Notes under the pieces: generated by a model | Database searches by the model: none | The model's input: only the letters and a program-made list of their open reading frames with translations | What the model was told of the DNA's origin: nothing | Origin: Flavobacteria bacterium BAL38 | Lineage (GTDB): Bacteria; Bacteroidota; Bacteroidia; Flavobacteriales; Flavobacteriaceae | Direction: 5' to 3' | Assembly (NCBI GenBank): GCA_000169355.1 | Contig: AAXX01000003.1 | Span: 1 to 64,000, forward strand | DNA length: 64,000 bases | Translations under genes and position numbers: made by a program | Shown: positions 18,474-26,211 of the stretch, one piece after another | Numbering within the stretch: position 1 is the stretch's first letter | Layout: each line of letters begins with the position of its first letter

Positions 18474-19418
18474 TTAGCCATTTTTAAAAATTTCTTTAAC
18501 AGCTAATTCATAATTTTTACTATTTCCTGCCTTTTTAATTTTTTTGTACGTCTTTTGAGGATTTGAAAAAGATTCTGAAAAGTATTCCCAAAAACCCAAC
18601 ATTTTCATACGAATTGGAGTTGGACCTTGTAAATAAGCATCGTATTCTTGATAAATAGTATCATGAAACTCTTCAAATAGTTGATATCTGTTTTTTGGGT
18701 ATTCTGTAGTGTTGTTTTTAATCATACTTGGCAAAAAAGGATCGGCAATTAAACCTCTTCCTATCATAAAATGATCTATAGATGGGAAACGTTCCTGCAT
18801 TTCTTTAAATTTAGTTACCGAAGTAATGTCACCATTGTAATATAATTTATGTTTAGAATGATCTAAGCACTTTTGAAAAGAATCTAAATCTACACCTCCT
18901 TTATACAGTTGTTTGCCAATGCGAGCATGAATTGCAATATTTTTTATTGGATATTGTTCTAAAATAGGGAATACATCTAATATTTCTGAAGGATTTTCAT
19001 AACCCATTCGCATTTTCATTGAAACTATTATGTCTGTTTCATTATGAACTCGTTTTAAAATATGTTCAATTTGGTCTGTATTCTTAATTAATCCAGATCC
19101 CATGCCACATTTCGCCACCATTGGGTAAGGGCAACCTAAATTCCAATTTAATTCTTTGTAACCAAATTGCTGAACGTATTTAGCAACAAATAAAAATTCT
19201 TCAGCATCATTTGTTATAATTTGTGGAATTACTTCTAAAGTTGAATTGTTTTCTGGTAAAATATCACGTTCATATGAACCTTTTATAATCATTTTTCCAT
19301 TCAATTTTATGTACGGAGAATAAAAAGTGTCAATACCACCAAAGTATTTGTGAAAAGCATTTCTGAATCGGAAATCAGTAAAACCTTGTAAAGGAGAAGA
19401 TAATAATGTAATACTCAT
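18474..19418 (-). CDS. tRNA-dihydrouridine synthase family protein
   Basis: This 314-residue FMN-dependent enzyme reduces uridine in tRNA D-loops. Visible motifs are SPLQGFTDFRFRNAF at the N-terminus, the catalytic-Cys motif WNLGCPYPMVAKCGMGSGL, SMKMRMGYENP, IHARIGKQLYKGGVDL, YNGDIT and MIGRGLIADPFL, which form the TIM-barrel FMN and phosphate sites. The overall pattern is closest to the DusC-like branch. It is separated by 27 bases from the esterase-like gene upstream on the same strand, with which it may be co-transcribed. Confidence 0.9.
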   Translation of the reverse strand: MSITLLSSPLQGFTDFRFRNAFHKYFGGIDTFYSPYIKLNGKMIIKGSYERDILPENNSTLEVIPQIITNDAEEFLFVAKYVQQFGYKELNWNLGCPYPMVAKCGMGSGLIKNTDQIEHILKRVHNETDIIVSMKMRMGYENPSEILDVFPILEQYPIKNIAIHARIGKQLYKGGVDLDSFQKCLDHSKHKLYYNGDITSVTKFKEMQERFPSIDHFMIGRGLIADPFLPSMIKNNTTEYPKNRYQLFEEFHDTIYQEYDAYLQGPTPIRMKMLGFWEYFSESFSNPQKTYKKIKKAGNSKNYELAVKEIFKNG

Positions 19419-19445
19419 AATGCAAAGATAAGTGAAAGCAGTGAA

Positions 19446-20129
19446 TTACTCTCTTTTCTGTTTAAATAACCAATTGTACATTGCGTCTTCATGAAATATA
19501 CTTTCAACTGTTCCGTGATTTCCTCCTTTTATTATTGTAAATATAAGATTGGCTTTGTCATTACATTTTCTAATAGCATTTACAATTTTTTGCGATTCAG
19601 AAAGAGGTACTATATAATCTTTATCTCCATGCTGAATCCAAATAGGGATTGTTGCTAATTTACAAGCATCATTTGTATTTCCTCCACCACAAATTGTAAC
19701 TGCTGCTGTAATTTTATCTGCATATTTTCCTGCAAAATGTAAAGTTCCGTAACCACCTAAACTCATGCCGCAAACATAAATTCTAGATTCATCAACATTG
19801 TAATTTTTCTTTACATATTCTAAAATTTCTAAAACTTTATCAGGATTCCAGTTGCCTTTTGCTAATTGAGGAGCTACTACAATAGCAGGAATTTTTCTTC
19901 CTTTATCCATTGCGCGAAGAACTCCATAGCGTCTTACGCGATTTAAATCGGTTCCCGAAAGGCTTTTTCCGTGCAAAAAAATTAATACGGGTTGCTTTTC
20001 AGTGCTTTCTTTTTGTGGAATATTAATCCAAAATGGATATGTGGTTTGGTTGGTGATAGTTTTTAACTGAGAATATCCAAAGCAACTTAAAAGTATAAAT
20101 AAGGATATAAAAACAGGTTTTAATTTCAT
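19446..20129 (-). CDS. Secreted alpha/beta hydrolase, esterase-like
   Basis: This 227-residue protein has a signal peptide (about 1-20). It then has an alpha/beta-hydrolase core with HGKS near residue 53, the nucleophile elbow GMSLGG (Ser123), HGDKDYIVP with the acid Asp171, and GGNHG with His205, giving a complete Ser-Asp-His triad. It resembles PHB-depolymerase/prolyl-oligopeptidase-type carboxylesterases of the phospholipase/carboxylesterase group. The substrate is unknown. It is the last core gene before the tRNA-associated island. Confidence 0.82.
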   Translation of the reverse strand: MKLKPVFISLFILLSCFGYSQLKTITNQTTYPFWINIPQKESTEKQPVLIFLHGKSLSGTDLNRVRRYGVLRAMDKGRKIPAIVVAPQLAKGNWNPDKVLEILEYVKKNYNVDESRIYVCGMSLGGYGTLHFAGKYADKITAAVTICGGGNTNDACKLATIPIWIQHGDKDYIVPLSESQKIVNAIRKCNDKANLIFTIIKGGNHGTVESIFHEDAMYNWLFKQKRE

Positions 20130-20155
20130 AATCAGTTAATTAGCTTTAAAAAACA

Positions 20156-20192
20156 AAACCCGAAATTTACAATAATGTAAAATTTCGGGTTT
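20156..20192 (-). terminator. Terminator of the displaced tRNA half
   Basis: A stem beginning AAACCCGAAATTT pairs with a downstream arm with one bulged base around a 6-base AATAAT loop. On the minus strand it is followed by a T-rich tract. It lies four bases beyond the tRNA 3' end at 20196, as expected for the native terminator of the original tRNA-Met gene. Confidence 0.75.
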
Positions 20193-20195
20193 TCG

Positions 20196-20237
20196 TAGCG
20201 AAGACGGGAGTTGAACCCGTGACCTCAGGGTTATGAA
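20196..20237 (-). pseudogene. 3' half of tRNA-Met, original host copy
   Basis: On the minus strand these 42 bases give the anticodon-loop end, variable loop, T-arm (ACGGG stem with TTCAACT loop) and acceptor 3' strand of a tRNA-Met. The 5' half is missing. The T-arm and acceptor differ from the complete tRNA-Met at 48476-48549, but the acceptor strand can pair with that gene's 5' end GGCGAGG. I infer that this is the host tRNA's own 3' half, pushed away by insertion of the island. It includes the shared core GACCTCAGGGTTATGAA at 20221-20237. Confidence 0.85.
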
Positions 20238-20299
20238 TTGAGTTTTTACTCGATTTTTTCCCTTTTTATTGCCCAAATAAGATATATTCTTTAAAAATA

Positions 20300-20347
20300 G
20301 TGTACGGTTTGGTGTACTGTTTAGTGTACTGTTTAGTGTACTGTATT
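20300..20347. repeat. Four 12-base tandem repeats (GTGTACTGTTTA)
   Basis: Four consecutive 12-base units occur: GTGTACGGTTTG, GTGTACTGTTTA twice, and GTGTACTGTATT. They begin 62 bases inside the left att core. Tandem direct repeats at this distance are typical arm-type binding sites of tyrosine integrases. A different 13-base array occupies the equivalent place in the second element (45576-45614). Confidence 0.85.
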
Positions 20348-20417
20348 TGAAAATAATTTCTGATGCAATATAGTAATTTTTTTATTTCAAATAACCCGTT
20401 GGTTGTAATTAAATTAT

Positions 20418-20785
20418 TTAATTTTTGATGTTATTAATTGGTATTTCAATAATAAATTTATTTATGAATTGCACCAAAGTTAATGCTGTTGTTTTTGCTA
20501 ATATTCTTGTTTTGAAACCTTGAAAATATTTAGCATAATTTTGTTTAATCATAAATTTTTGATATGATTGAGAGAATAATGTTTCTATTTTTTTTTCTGG
20601 ATTTTCTAAATATATAAGTTGTGGTTTATAGTTTTTTTAATTCATCCTTTTTGGTGTTTCTAATTTAACTTTTATTTTTTCAAATAATTTTAATTGTATA
20701 CTTTTAGGCAAATTTCTTCAATCTCCAAGCAACACACAATTAGGCATTTTTTCTATTATATTTTTTTAAAATTGATGTCGTGAAC
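20418..20785 (-). pseudogene. IS982-family transposase, C-terminal remnant
   Basis: Reading the minus strand across a few stop codons and a frameshift gives VHDINF, IIEKMPNCVLLGD, KVKLETPKRMN, KNYKPQ, KIETLFSQSYQKFMIKQNYA and FQGFKTRILAKTTALT, ending NNIKN. This is the conserved C-terminal half of IS982-family DDE transposases as I recall it. Internal stops near VLLGD and KRMN show it is dead. The N-terminal half is absent. It occupies most of the otherwise gene-less 960-base stretch at the left end of the island. Confidence 0.7.
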
Positions 20786-20939
20786 CTTCGATTTATCACC
20801 CAAAATAAGTTAAAATAATAAGTTACAAGATTTTAAAAAGCCAGCAGGAGTTCCTTAATAAAGTGGTTATTTTTGATTTTTTTACAACTTTGATGTTATC
20901 AAAATATTTATACTAGAATATTTTTGTGTAAAACAAGTC

Positions 20940-21100
20940 TATAATGGAAAATACAATACTATTTTCCACTAAAAAGCACATGTAGTTGAACTGAAATCCC
21001 ATAAGTAATACATTTATAATGGAAAATTTTAGCTAAAAACCACTATTTAATGGAAAAAAATATCTAATTTTGAGTTTCAAAAGCATTTATAATGGAAAAT
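20940..21100 (+). promoter_or_regulatory. Repeated TATAATGGAAAAT motifs before the Fic gene
   Basis: TATAATGGAAAAT occurs at 20940-20952. An extended form, CATTTATAATGGAAAAT, occurs identically at 21011-21027 and 21084-21100; the last copy contains the start codon of the Fic gene. A weaker copy (TTTAATGGAAAAA) lies near 21046 and an inverted partner (ATTTTCCAC) at 20961-20969. The pattern suggests operators for a DNA-binding autoregulator, plausibly the N-terminal domain of the encoded protein. Confidence 0.6.
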
Positions 21101-22588
21101 AACATCCCAATCCACTTACAAGAAATCATTTTTGCAACAAGCGATAATGCTTTAAATAGGCAATTAAGTAAATTGGAAAAAGAAGGGCAAATAAAAAAAA
21201 TTGCACCGCGTATCTATTCTTCAAATTTTAATGAATCAGAAGATATGATTATTAAACGAAATATCTTTTCCATTTTAGGCAAGTTGTATCCAGGTGCGGT
21301 GTTAAGTCATCGTTCTGCTTTAGAATTTAAACCAACATCTGCTAATCAAATTTTTGTAACCTATACCTATACCAAAAAAATTAAACTTCCCGGAATAACA
21401 ATACGTTTTATGGAAGGTAGCTCCGCAATTGAAGGTGATAATCTTTTCGCTGGAGAATTATATGTAGCACAACAAGAAAGAGCTTTTCTAGAAAATATGC
21501 AAACGTCTCGACAAGTAGGCCCAACTTCCAAAACACTTACACTACCCGAAATCGAAAACAGACTAGAACAAATTGTTCATGTAAAAGGAGAAGAAGGTCT
21601 AAATCATTTCAGAGACAAAGCCAGAGAAATAGCAGAAAAACTGGAAATGCAATCCGAATTTGAAAAGCTAAACAAACTAATAAGTGCTTTATTAACGACA
21701 AAACCTTCAAAAATACTAACTTCACCAATGGCATTGGCAAGAGCTTTGGGAAATCCATATGACAAACACAGAATAGAGTTGTTTGAAAAATTATTCATAG
21801 AATTACAGCAACAACCCTATAAAGAGAGAAAAGATATAAATACAGATACCAATGCATTTAGAAACTTTGCTTTCTTTGAAGCTTATTTTTCAAATTATAT
21901 CGAAGGAACTATTTTTGAAATAGAAGAAGCTAAAAGTATCATTCAAACAGAAACGCCAATTCCAAATCGTGATGAAGATTCTCATGACATTTTAGGAACA
22001 TACAAATTAGTAAGCAATCAAACGGAAATGAGTATCACTCCTTCAAATCCAGAAGAATTGTTAAATATTTTACAATACAGACATCAAATACTTTTAGCAG
22101 CCAGAACCTCAAAGAAGCCCGGTCAATTCAAAGATAAAAACAACCGTGCCGGAGAAACACATTTTGTCGACCATACTTTAGTAAGAGGAACATTAATAAA
22201 AGGATTTGACTATTATCAAGCATTACAAGAACCATTTGCTAAGGCAGCTTACATCATGTTTATGATAAGCGAAATCCATCCATTCTTAGATGGAAACGGT
22301 AGAATAGCAAGAGTAATGATGAATGCCGAATTAGTAAAAACAAATCAAACAAGAATCATAATTCCAACGGTTTACCGTGATGATTATTTAGGTGCATTAA
22401 GAAGACTAACAAGAAACGATGACCCAGCAGTTTATATCAGAATGTTACAAAGAGCACAAGAATTCAGTGCAACACTTGTTGCAAACGATATGGAAGCATT
22501 AGAAAATCATCTAACCCAAAGCAATTCCTTCAAAGAACACGACGAAGCTAAACTGAAAATTGTAAATCGTCAGCATAAAGTGGACTGA
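21092..22588 (+). CDS. Fic-family protein with AbiEi-like N-terminal domain
   Basis: This 498-residue protein joins two modules. Residues 1-150 look like an AbiEi-type antitoxin/winged-helix region: RQLSKLEKEGQIKKIAPRIY, then YPGAVLSHRSAL. Residues about 255-465 form a Fic domain with the active-site motif HPFLDGNGRIAR (His396 to Arg407), which would transfer AMP or a similar group onto a target protein. The inhibitory motif SNYIEG (Ser267-Gly272) precedes it, matching the (S/T)xxxE(G/N) autoinhibition helix of class II Fic proteins. The last nine or ten residues are encoded by the left end of the adjacent IS element, so the native C-terminus is lost. The toxin- or defence-like role is an inference. 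Confidence 0.8.
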   Translation: MENNIPIHLQEIIFATSDNALNRQLSKLEKEGQIKKIAPRIYSSNFNESEDMIIKRNIFSILGKLYPGAVLSHRSALEFKPTSANQIFVTYTYTKKIKLPGITIRFMEGSSAIEGDNLFAGELYVAQQERAFLENMQTSRQVGPTSKTLTLPEIENRLEQIVHVKGEEGLNHFRDKAREIAEKLEMQSEFEKLNKLISALLTTKPSKILTSPMALARALGNPYDKHRIELFEKLFIELQQQPYKERKDINTDTNAFRNFAFFEAYFSNYIEGTIFEIEEAKSIIQTETPIPNRDEDSHDILGTYKLVSNQTEMSITPSNPEELLNILQYRHQILLAARTSKKPGQFKDKNNRAGETHFVDHTLVRGTLIKGFDYYQALQEPFAKAAYIMFMISEIHPFLDGNGRIARVMMNAELVKTNQTRIIIPTVYRDDYLGALRRLTRNDDPAVYIRMLQRAQEFSATLVANDMEALENHLTQSNSFKEHDEAKLKIVNRQHKVD

Positions 22589-22640
22589 TTTAGGTCAAAA
22601 CTAAGAGAGTGTTTTCAAAAATTATTAACTTTGAAATAGT

Positions 22641-22994
22641 ATGAAAACACCTAAGAAAAAAACAGCAGAGAATTTTATCAAAGACATTCGTAGAAATACA
22701 CGAAGAATCTTTAGTTCTGAACAGAAAATTCAAATTGTTATGGAAGCTTTACGAGCAGAAATGTCAGTTGCAGAATTGTGTCGGAAGTATTCCATTAATG
22801 AATCTCAGTTTTACAAATGGAACAAAGAGTTTTTAGAAGCAGGCAAAAAGCGTTTAGCAGGCGATACCACAAGAGAAGCTACCAGTGATGAAGTAGCAGA
22901 GCTCAAGAAAGAAAATCAGGCTTTAAAAGTAATGATTGCCGATTTGGTTTTACGCTACGATATTGTAAAAAAAAGCTTGGACATGCTGGATTAA
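22641..22994 (+). CDS. IS3-family transposase OrfA
   Basis: This 117-residue basic protein has a helix-turn-helix (about residues 25-65, MSVAELCRKYSINESQFYKWNKEF) followed by a leucine-zipper-like coiled coil (about 85-115). This is the usual OrfA of IS3-type elements, which binds the terminal repeats. It ends 20 bases before OrfB. No obvious slippery overlap joins the two frames, so OrfB may be translated from its own ATG. Confidence 0.9.
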   Translation: MKTPKKKTAENFIKDIRRNTRRIFSSEQKIQIVMEALRAEMSVAELCRKYSINESQFYKWNKEFLEAGKKRLAGDTTREATSDEVAELKKENQALKVMIADLVLRYDIVKKSLDMLD

Positions 22995-23014
22995 CTGAAA
23001 AGTTTAAGAAATAT

Positions 23015-24025
23015 ATGCGACTTACAGTATCCGAAAAACAAGAAATCATTCACATGGTTACTCGTTCAGAAATTGGCGTAAATCGAACACTTCGGGAGAT
23101 TGGAATCAATAAAAGTATGTTTTACAATTGGTATCATGCTTACAGCGAAAATGGTGTTGAAGGATTGCTTCCAACCAAAAGAGCATCAAACAGACAATGG
23201 AATAGCATTCCACAAGAACAGAAGAATTTAGTTGTAAAATTAGCTTTAGAATATCCTGATTTATCTTCACGAGAATTAGCCTATAAAGTGACAGATGAAC
23301 AGCAAATATTCCTATCAGAATCAAGCGTTTACAGAATTTTAAAGTCAAGAGGTTTAATTACAGCTCCAGCTCATATTTTTCTGAGCGCAGGTAATGAATT
23401 TACAGACAAAACAAGCTTTGTTCATCAAATGTGGCAAACGGATTTTACCTATTTTAAAATATTGGGTTGGGGTTGGTATTACTTGAGTACGGTTTTGGAC
23501 GATTACAGCAGATACATTGTTCACTGGGAGCTTTGCTCCAATATGAAAGCCGATGATGTAAAAAGAACTGTGGATTCTGCCATTAAAAAAGCAAAATTAG
23601 TAACTAAACAAAAACCAAAACTCTTGTCAGACAAGGGTTCGTGCTATATTGCAAGCGAATTAAAAACGTATTTAAAAGACAATTATCAAATGCAACAAGT
23701 ACATGGCAGACCCAATCATCCGCAAACACAAGGAAAAATTGAACGCTATCACAGAACCATAAAAAATGTCGTAAAACTTGATAATTACTTCGCTCCAGAA
23801 GAATTAGAAGCTGCTTTAGAAAAGTTTGTTTATCGTTATAACAATGAACGCTATCATGAATCATTAAACAACTTAACCCCAGCAGATGTATATTTTGGGA
23901 GAGGTGAACTGATTTTAAAAGAACGTGAACGATTAAAGAAAATTGCAATTATAAACCGAAGAAATGAGTACCAAAAATCAAAATTAACAACAAATCAAAA
24001 AAATCTTTTATCTTTGAATTATTAA
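23015..24025 (+). CDS. IS3-family transposase OrfB (DDE integrase core)
   Basis: This 336-residue protein has an N-terminal helix-turn-helix region (1-60) and an rve-type catalytic core. The catalytic residues are Asp143 (QTDFTYF), Asp206 (LLSDKGSCY) and Glu243 (GKIERYHR), with the last pair spaced close to the IS3-type DD(35)E pattern. The C-terminal FVYRYNNERYHESLNNLTPADVYFG is also characteristic. It appears intact, so the element may still be active. The last 50 or so codons recur in the defective copy at 39.8-40.0 kb. Confidence 0.92.
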   Translation: MRLTVSEKQEIIHMVTRSEIGVNRTLREIGINKSMFYNWYHAYSENGVEGLLPTKRASNRQWNSIPQEQKNLVVKLALEYPDLSSRELAYKVTDEQQIFLSESSVYRILKSRGLITAPAHIFLSAGNEFTDKTSFVHQMWQTDFTYFKILGWGWYYLSTVLDDYSRYIVHWELCSNMKADDVKRTVDSAIKKAKLVTKQKPKLLSDKGSCYIASELKTYLKDNYQMQQVHGRPNHPQTQGKIERYHRTIKNVVKLDNYFAPEELEAALEKFVYRYNNERYHESLNNLTPADVYFGRGELILKERERLKKIAIINRRNEYQKSKLTTNQKNLLSLNY

Positions 24026-24037
24026 CTAAATACTCTC

Positions 24038-25795
24038 TTAGCAAAAGTCCAATTTAGTTTGAAGACGTACAACGTAATTTCTAAAGCTATTTACACCCTT
24101 TATATTTAATTTTTGCATGACACGACTACGTGTTTTGGTTATCGTATTGGTATTTACACCTAGAATCATTGAAATTTCTTCATCAGTCAGGCCTAAGAAT
24201 GTAAAGCAAAACAAAAGTTTTTCAGAGTTGGTAAGATTAGAATGCTTTTTTTCTAAGTTTACTGAAAACAACGGATACGTATCGTTAAATAAAATTTTAA
24301 ATTCATCTAATTGAAGTTTCGTAGAAAGTTTATTTTTTTTGATTTCCTTTTTTAAAGACTTCACTAATAAAGATTCTACCAAAGCGTCTAATTCTATCCT
24401 TGACACTGACAATTGGTCTTCTAGCTCTATATTTTTAACCTCTATAATTGCGCGCTTTAAGCGTTCTTTTTTAATATAAAGTGATATGATAAGACCAACT
24501 AAAGGCAAAATTATAGCAAGTGCCATAAAAATAATGAGATATACTCTATTCCTTTGCTGTTGAACTAATTGTAATTGCTTTGCTTTTAATAAATCTACTT
24601 TACTTATGTTTAACTCAATTGATTTTTCTGCATCAAAACTTGAAACTGCAAAAAATTCTTCATTTAATTTATTTACAACATAACTAGCGGAATCTGCATA
24701 AATTAGTGTTTTTGTAGCGTTTCCTTTTACAGCGTACCATTTGCTTAATTGTTTGTAAACAGGCTCCATTCTGCGTAAATCGTTTATCTTACGTGCATTG
24801 GCTAATGCCTGAAACAAGAGGGTTTCCGCTTTGGCATTATTGCCCAATTGCAGATAGATATCTGACAGTAATACCAACGCATTTGAAGCATTCCCAAAAC
24901 TATTTACACTTAAACACATCTCTGCATCTTCTTGTATTAAAGGAATAGCAGCTTCAAAACGACCTTGCTTGTATAAAATTTCACCAATATTACCATTTAT
25001 CACTTTAAGCATTACAGAATTTTTATTGGCAAAGGCCTTTTCTTTGGCTATTTTATAGTAATAATAAGACGAATCTAAAATTCCTAGTTTGCTATACGAT
25101 AAACCCAAATTATTAAAAATTAAAGATTTATCAGAATTAAATCTCGTATTTATGCATTCTTTAAAAAAAATTTTACTCAAATTAAAACGATGTTTTCTAT
25201 AGGCATAATTGGCTATAGCATTTGTTACATCATAATGAGTTTCTGGGTCTGAAATACCATTTTTAAGCAGATGACGCGCATTAAATAACTCGTATAAACC
25301 TTCAGTAAAACGTCCTGCACCCATTAAAGCTGTACCTAAGAGAGACTTAAATTTCACATGCATAGGCTTATTAATAGCTTCGGTACTGCTATCTAACTCT
25401 AATAGACGTTGTAAAATAAATTCTGGTGTTTGGTTTGATAGATTGTATTTTACATTAAGTAGTTCCATTTCTAGAGCTAAATCGGTATCGTCTTGGCGCT
25501 TTGCGAATAACTGAATGCTTTTTATTAAGGAGTCTACTTTATGCCTACCTATTTTTTCAACACTTACATAATTAATACCTTTTAACTTGTTTCTTCGTTC
25601 TAAGGCATTGAGATTTAACAAAGCATTATTATTTGGAATACCTAATTGCACTCTAATAGAGATATTCTTAACCCTTGATAAACTATCGGCGTTTATAGTT
25701 GTTTGCGCCTGTGCTAAATTAGCCACTAAAGCTATAATTAAAACCTTAGTACCTTTTTTTAAAATACCGCTTATTTTACTATTTGCTGTATTCAT
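24038..25795 (-). CDS. Membrane-anchored TPR/LuxR-type transcriptional regulator
   Basis: This 585-residue protein has an N-terminal signal or membrane segment (about 13-31), a long TPR-like helical region (about 100-400), one transmembrane helix (about 421-441), a coiled coil, and a C-terminal LuxR-type helix-turn-helix (about 520-575, LTDEEISMILGVNTNTITKTRSRVMQKL). Sensors of this layout in Bacteroidota read an envelope signal and bind DNA from the inner membrane. It lies downstream of the giant surface-protein gene and may regulate it. The last ten residues (VRLQTKLDFC) and the stop are supplied by the right end of the IS, so the native C-terminus has been replaced. Confidence 0.8.
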   Translation of the reverse strand: MNTANSKISGILKKGTKVLIIALVANLAQAQTTINADSLSRVKNISIRVQLGIPNNNALLNLNALERRNKLKGINYVSVEKIGRHKVDSLIKSIQLFAKRQDDTDLALEMELLNVKYNLSNQTPEFILQRLLELDSSTEAINKPMHVKFKSLLGTALMGAGRFTEGLYELFNARHLLKNGISDPETHYDVTNAIANYAYRKHRFNLSKIFFKECINTRFNSDKSLIFNNLGLSYSKLGILDSSYYYYKIAKEKAFANKNSVMLKVINGNIGEILYKQGRFEAAIPLIQEDAEMCLSVNSFGNASNALVLLSDIYLQLGNNAKAETLLFQALANARKINDLRRMEPVYKQLSKWYAVKGNATKTLIYADSASYVVNKLNEEFFAVSSFDAEKSIELNISKVDLLKAKQLQLVQQQRNRVYLIIFMALAIILPLVGLIISLYIKKERLKRAIIEVKNIELEDQLSVSRIELDALVESLLVKSLKKEIKKNKLSTKLQLDEFKILFNDTYPLFSVNLEKKHSNLTNSEKLLFCFTFLGLTDEEISMILGVNTNTITKTRSRVMQKLNIKGVNSFRNYVVRLQTKLDFC

Positions 25796-25979
25796 TTAAA
25801 AATTTATTATATTCTATCGCCGTATAGTTTCCAAAGTTAATTATTTAGTTTGAATGTAACCCGTTGGGTGTAATTATTTAAAATAAAAAATATAGCTTAA
25901 AAGCTGTTCAAATTACAGAAATAAAAATCTTGTCTTTAAATTCAATTTAGCAAAATCATTTGTAGAATTTTTTAAATAA

Positions 25980-26183
25980 TTAGTAATACTTTTTTTTGAT
26001 TCTTAATTTTTGATTTAAAAACACATAACCCAAACCTATTGCAGCTATAAATAATATAATCCAATAACTATCTATATTTGCAGCAGGGGTTGTGTCAATA
26101 GTATCCTCATCAAAATTCTCTTGTGCACAAAGTGGAATGTTTATAAAACACAATAAAGCTAAAGTTAATAGAGTTTTTTTCAT
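25980..26183 (-). CDS. Small signal-peptide/TM partner protein, PID-CTERM-like
   Basis: This 67-residue protein starts at ATG 26183 (MKKTLLTLALL); an upstream ATG would add seven residues. It has a signal peptide ending LCAQ, a short acidic linker (NFDEDTIDTTPAANIDSYW), one transmembrane helix (IILFIAAIGLGYVFL) and a basic tail (KLRIKKKYY). It follows the 3901-residue T9SS gene by 28 bases. The same arrangement recurs at 42922-43140 after another T9SS gene. The layout resembles what I recall as PID-CTERM sorting-signal proteins of Bacteroidota; the function is not established. Confidence 0.7.
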   Translation of the reverse strand: MKKTLLTLALLCFINIPLCAQENFDEDTIDTTPAANIDSYWIILFIAAIGLGYVFLNQKLRIKKKYY

Positions 26184-26211
26184 TACTATTTTTTTATTTT
26201 TCAATTATAAT

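Larger units (their letters stand above)
22561..24071 (+). mobile_element. IS3-family insertion sequence, complete
   Basis: This 1511-base element contains two transposase genes. Its terminal inverted repeats begin TGTAAATCGTC on the left and, reversed from the right, TGTACGTCTTC; 19 of the first 26 positions match, including a shared TGGACT. The outer ends read TG...CA as in IS3 elements. The left boundary is supported by the deleted copy at 39807-40008, which keeps the same first bases, and the right boundary by the copies ending at 40008 and 45077. I see no target-site duplication, so later recombination between copies may have replaced one flank. Confidence 0.8.
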
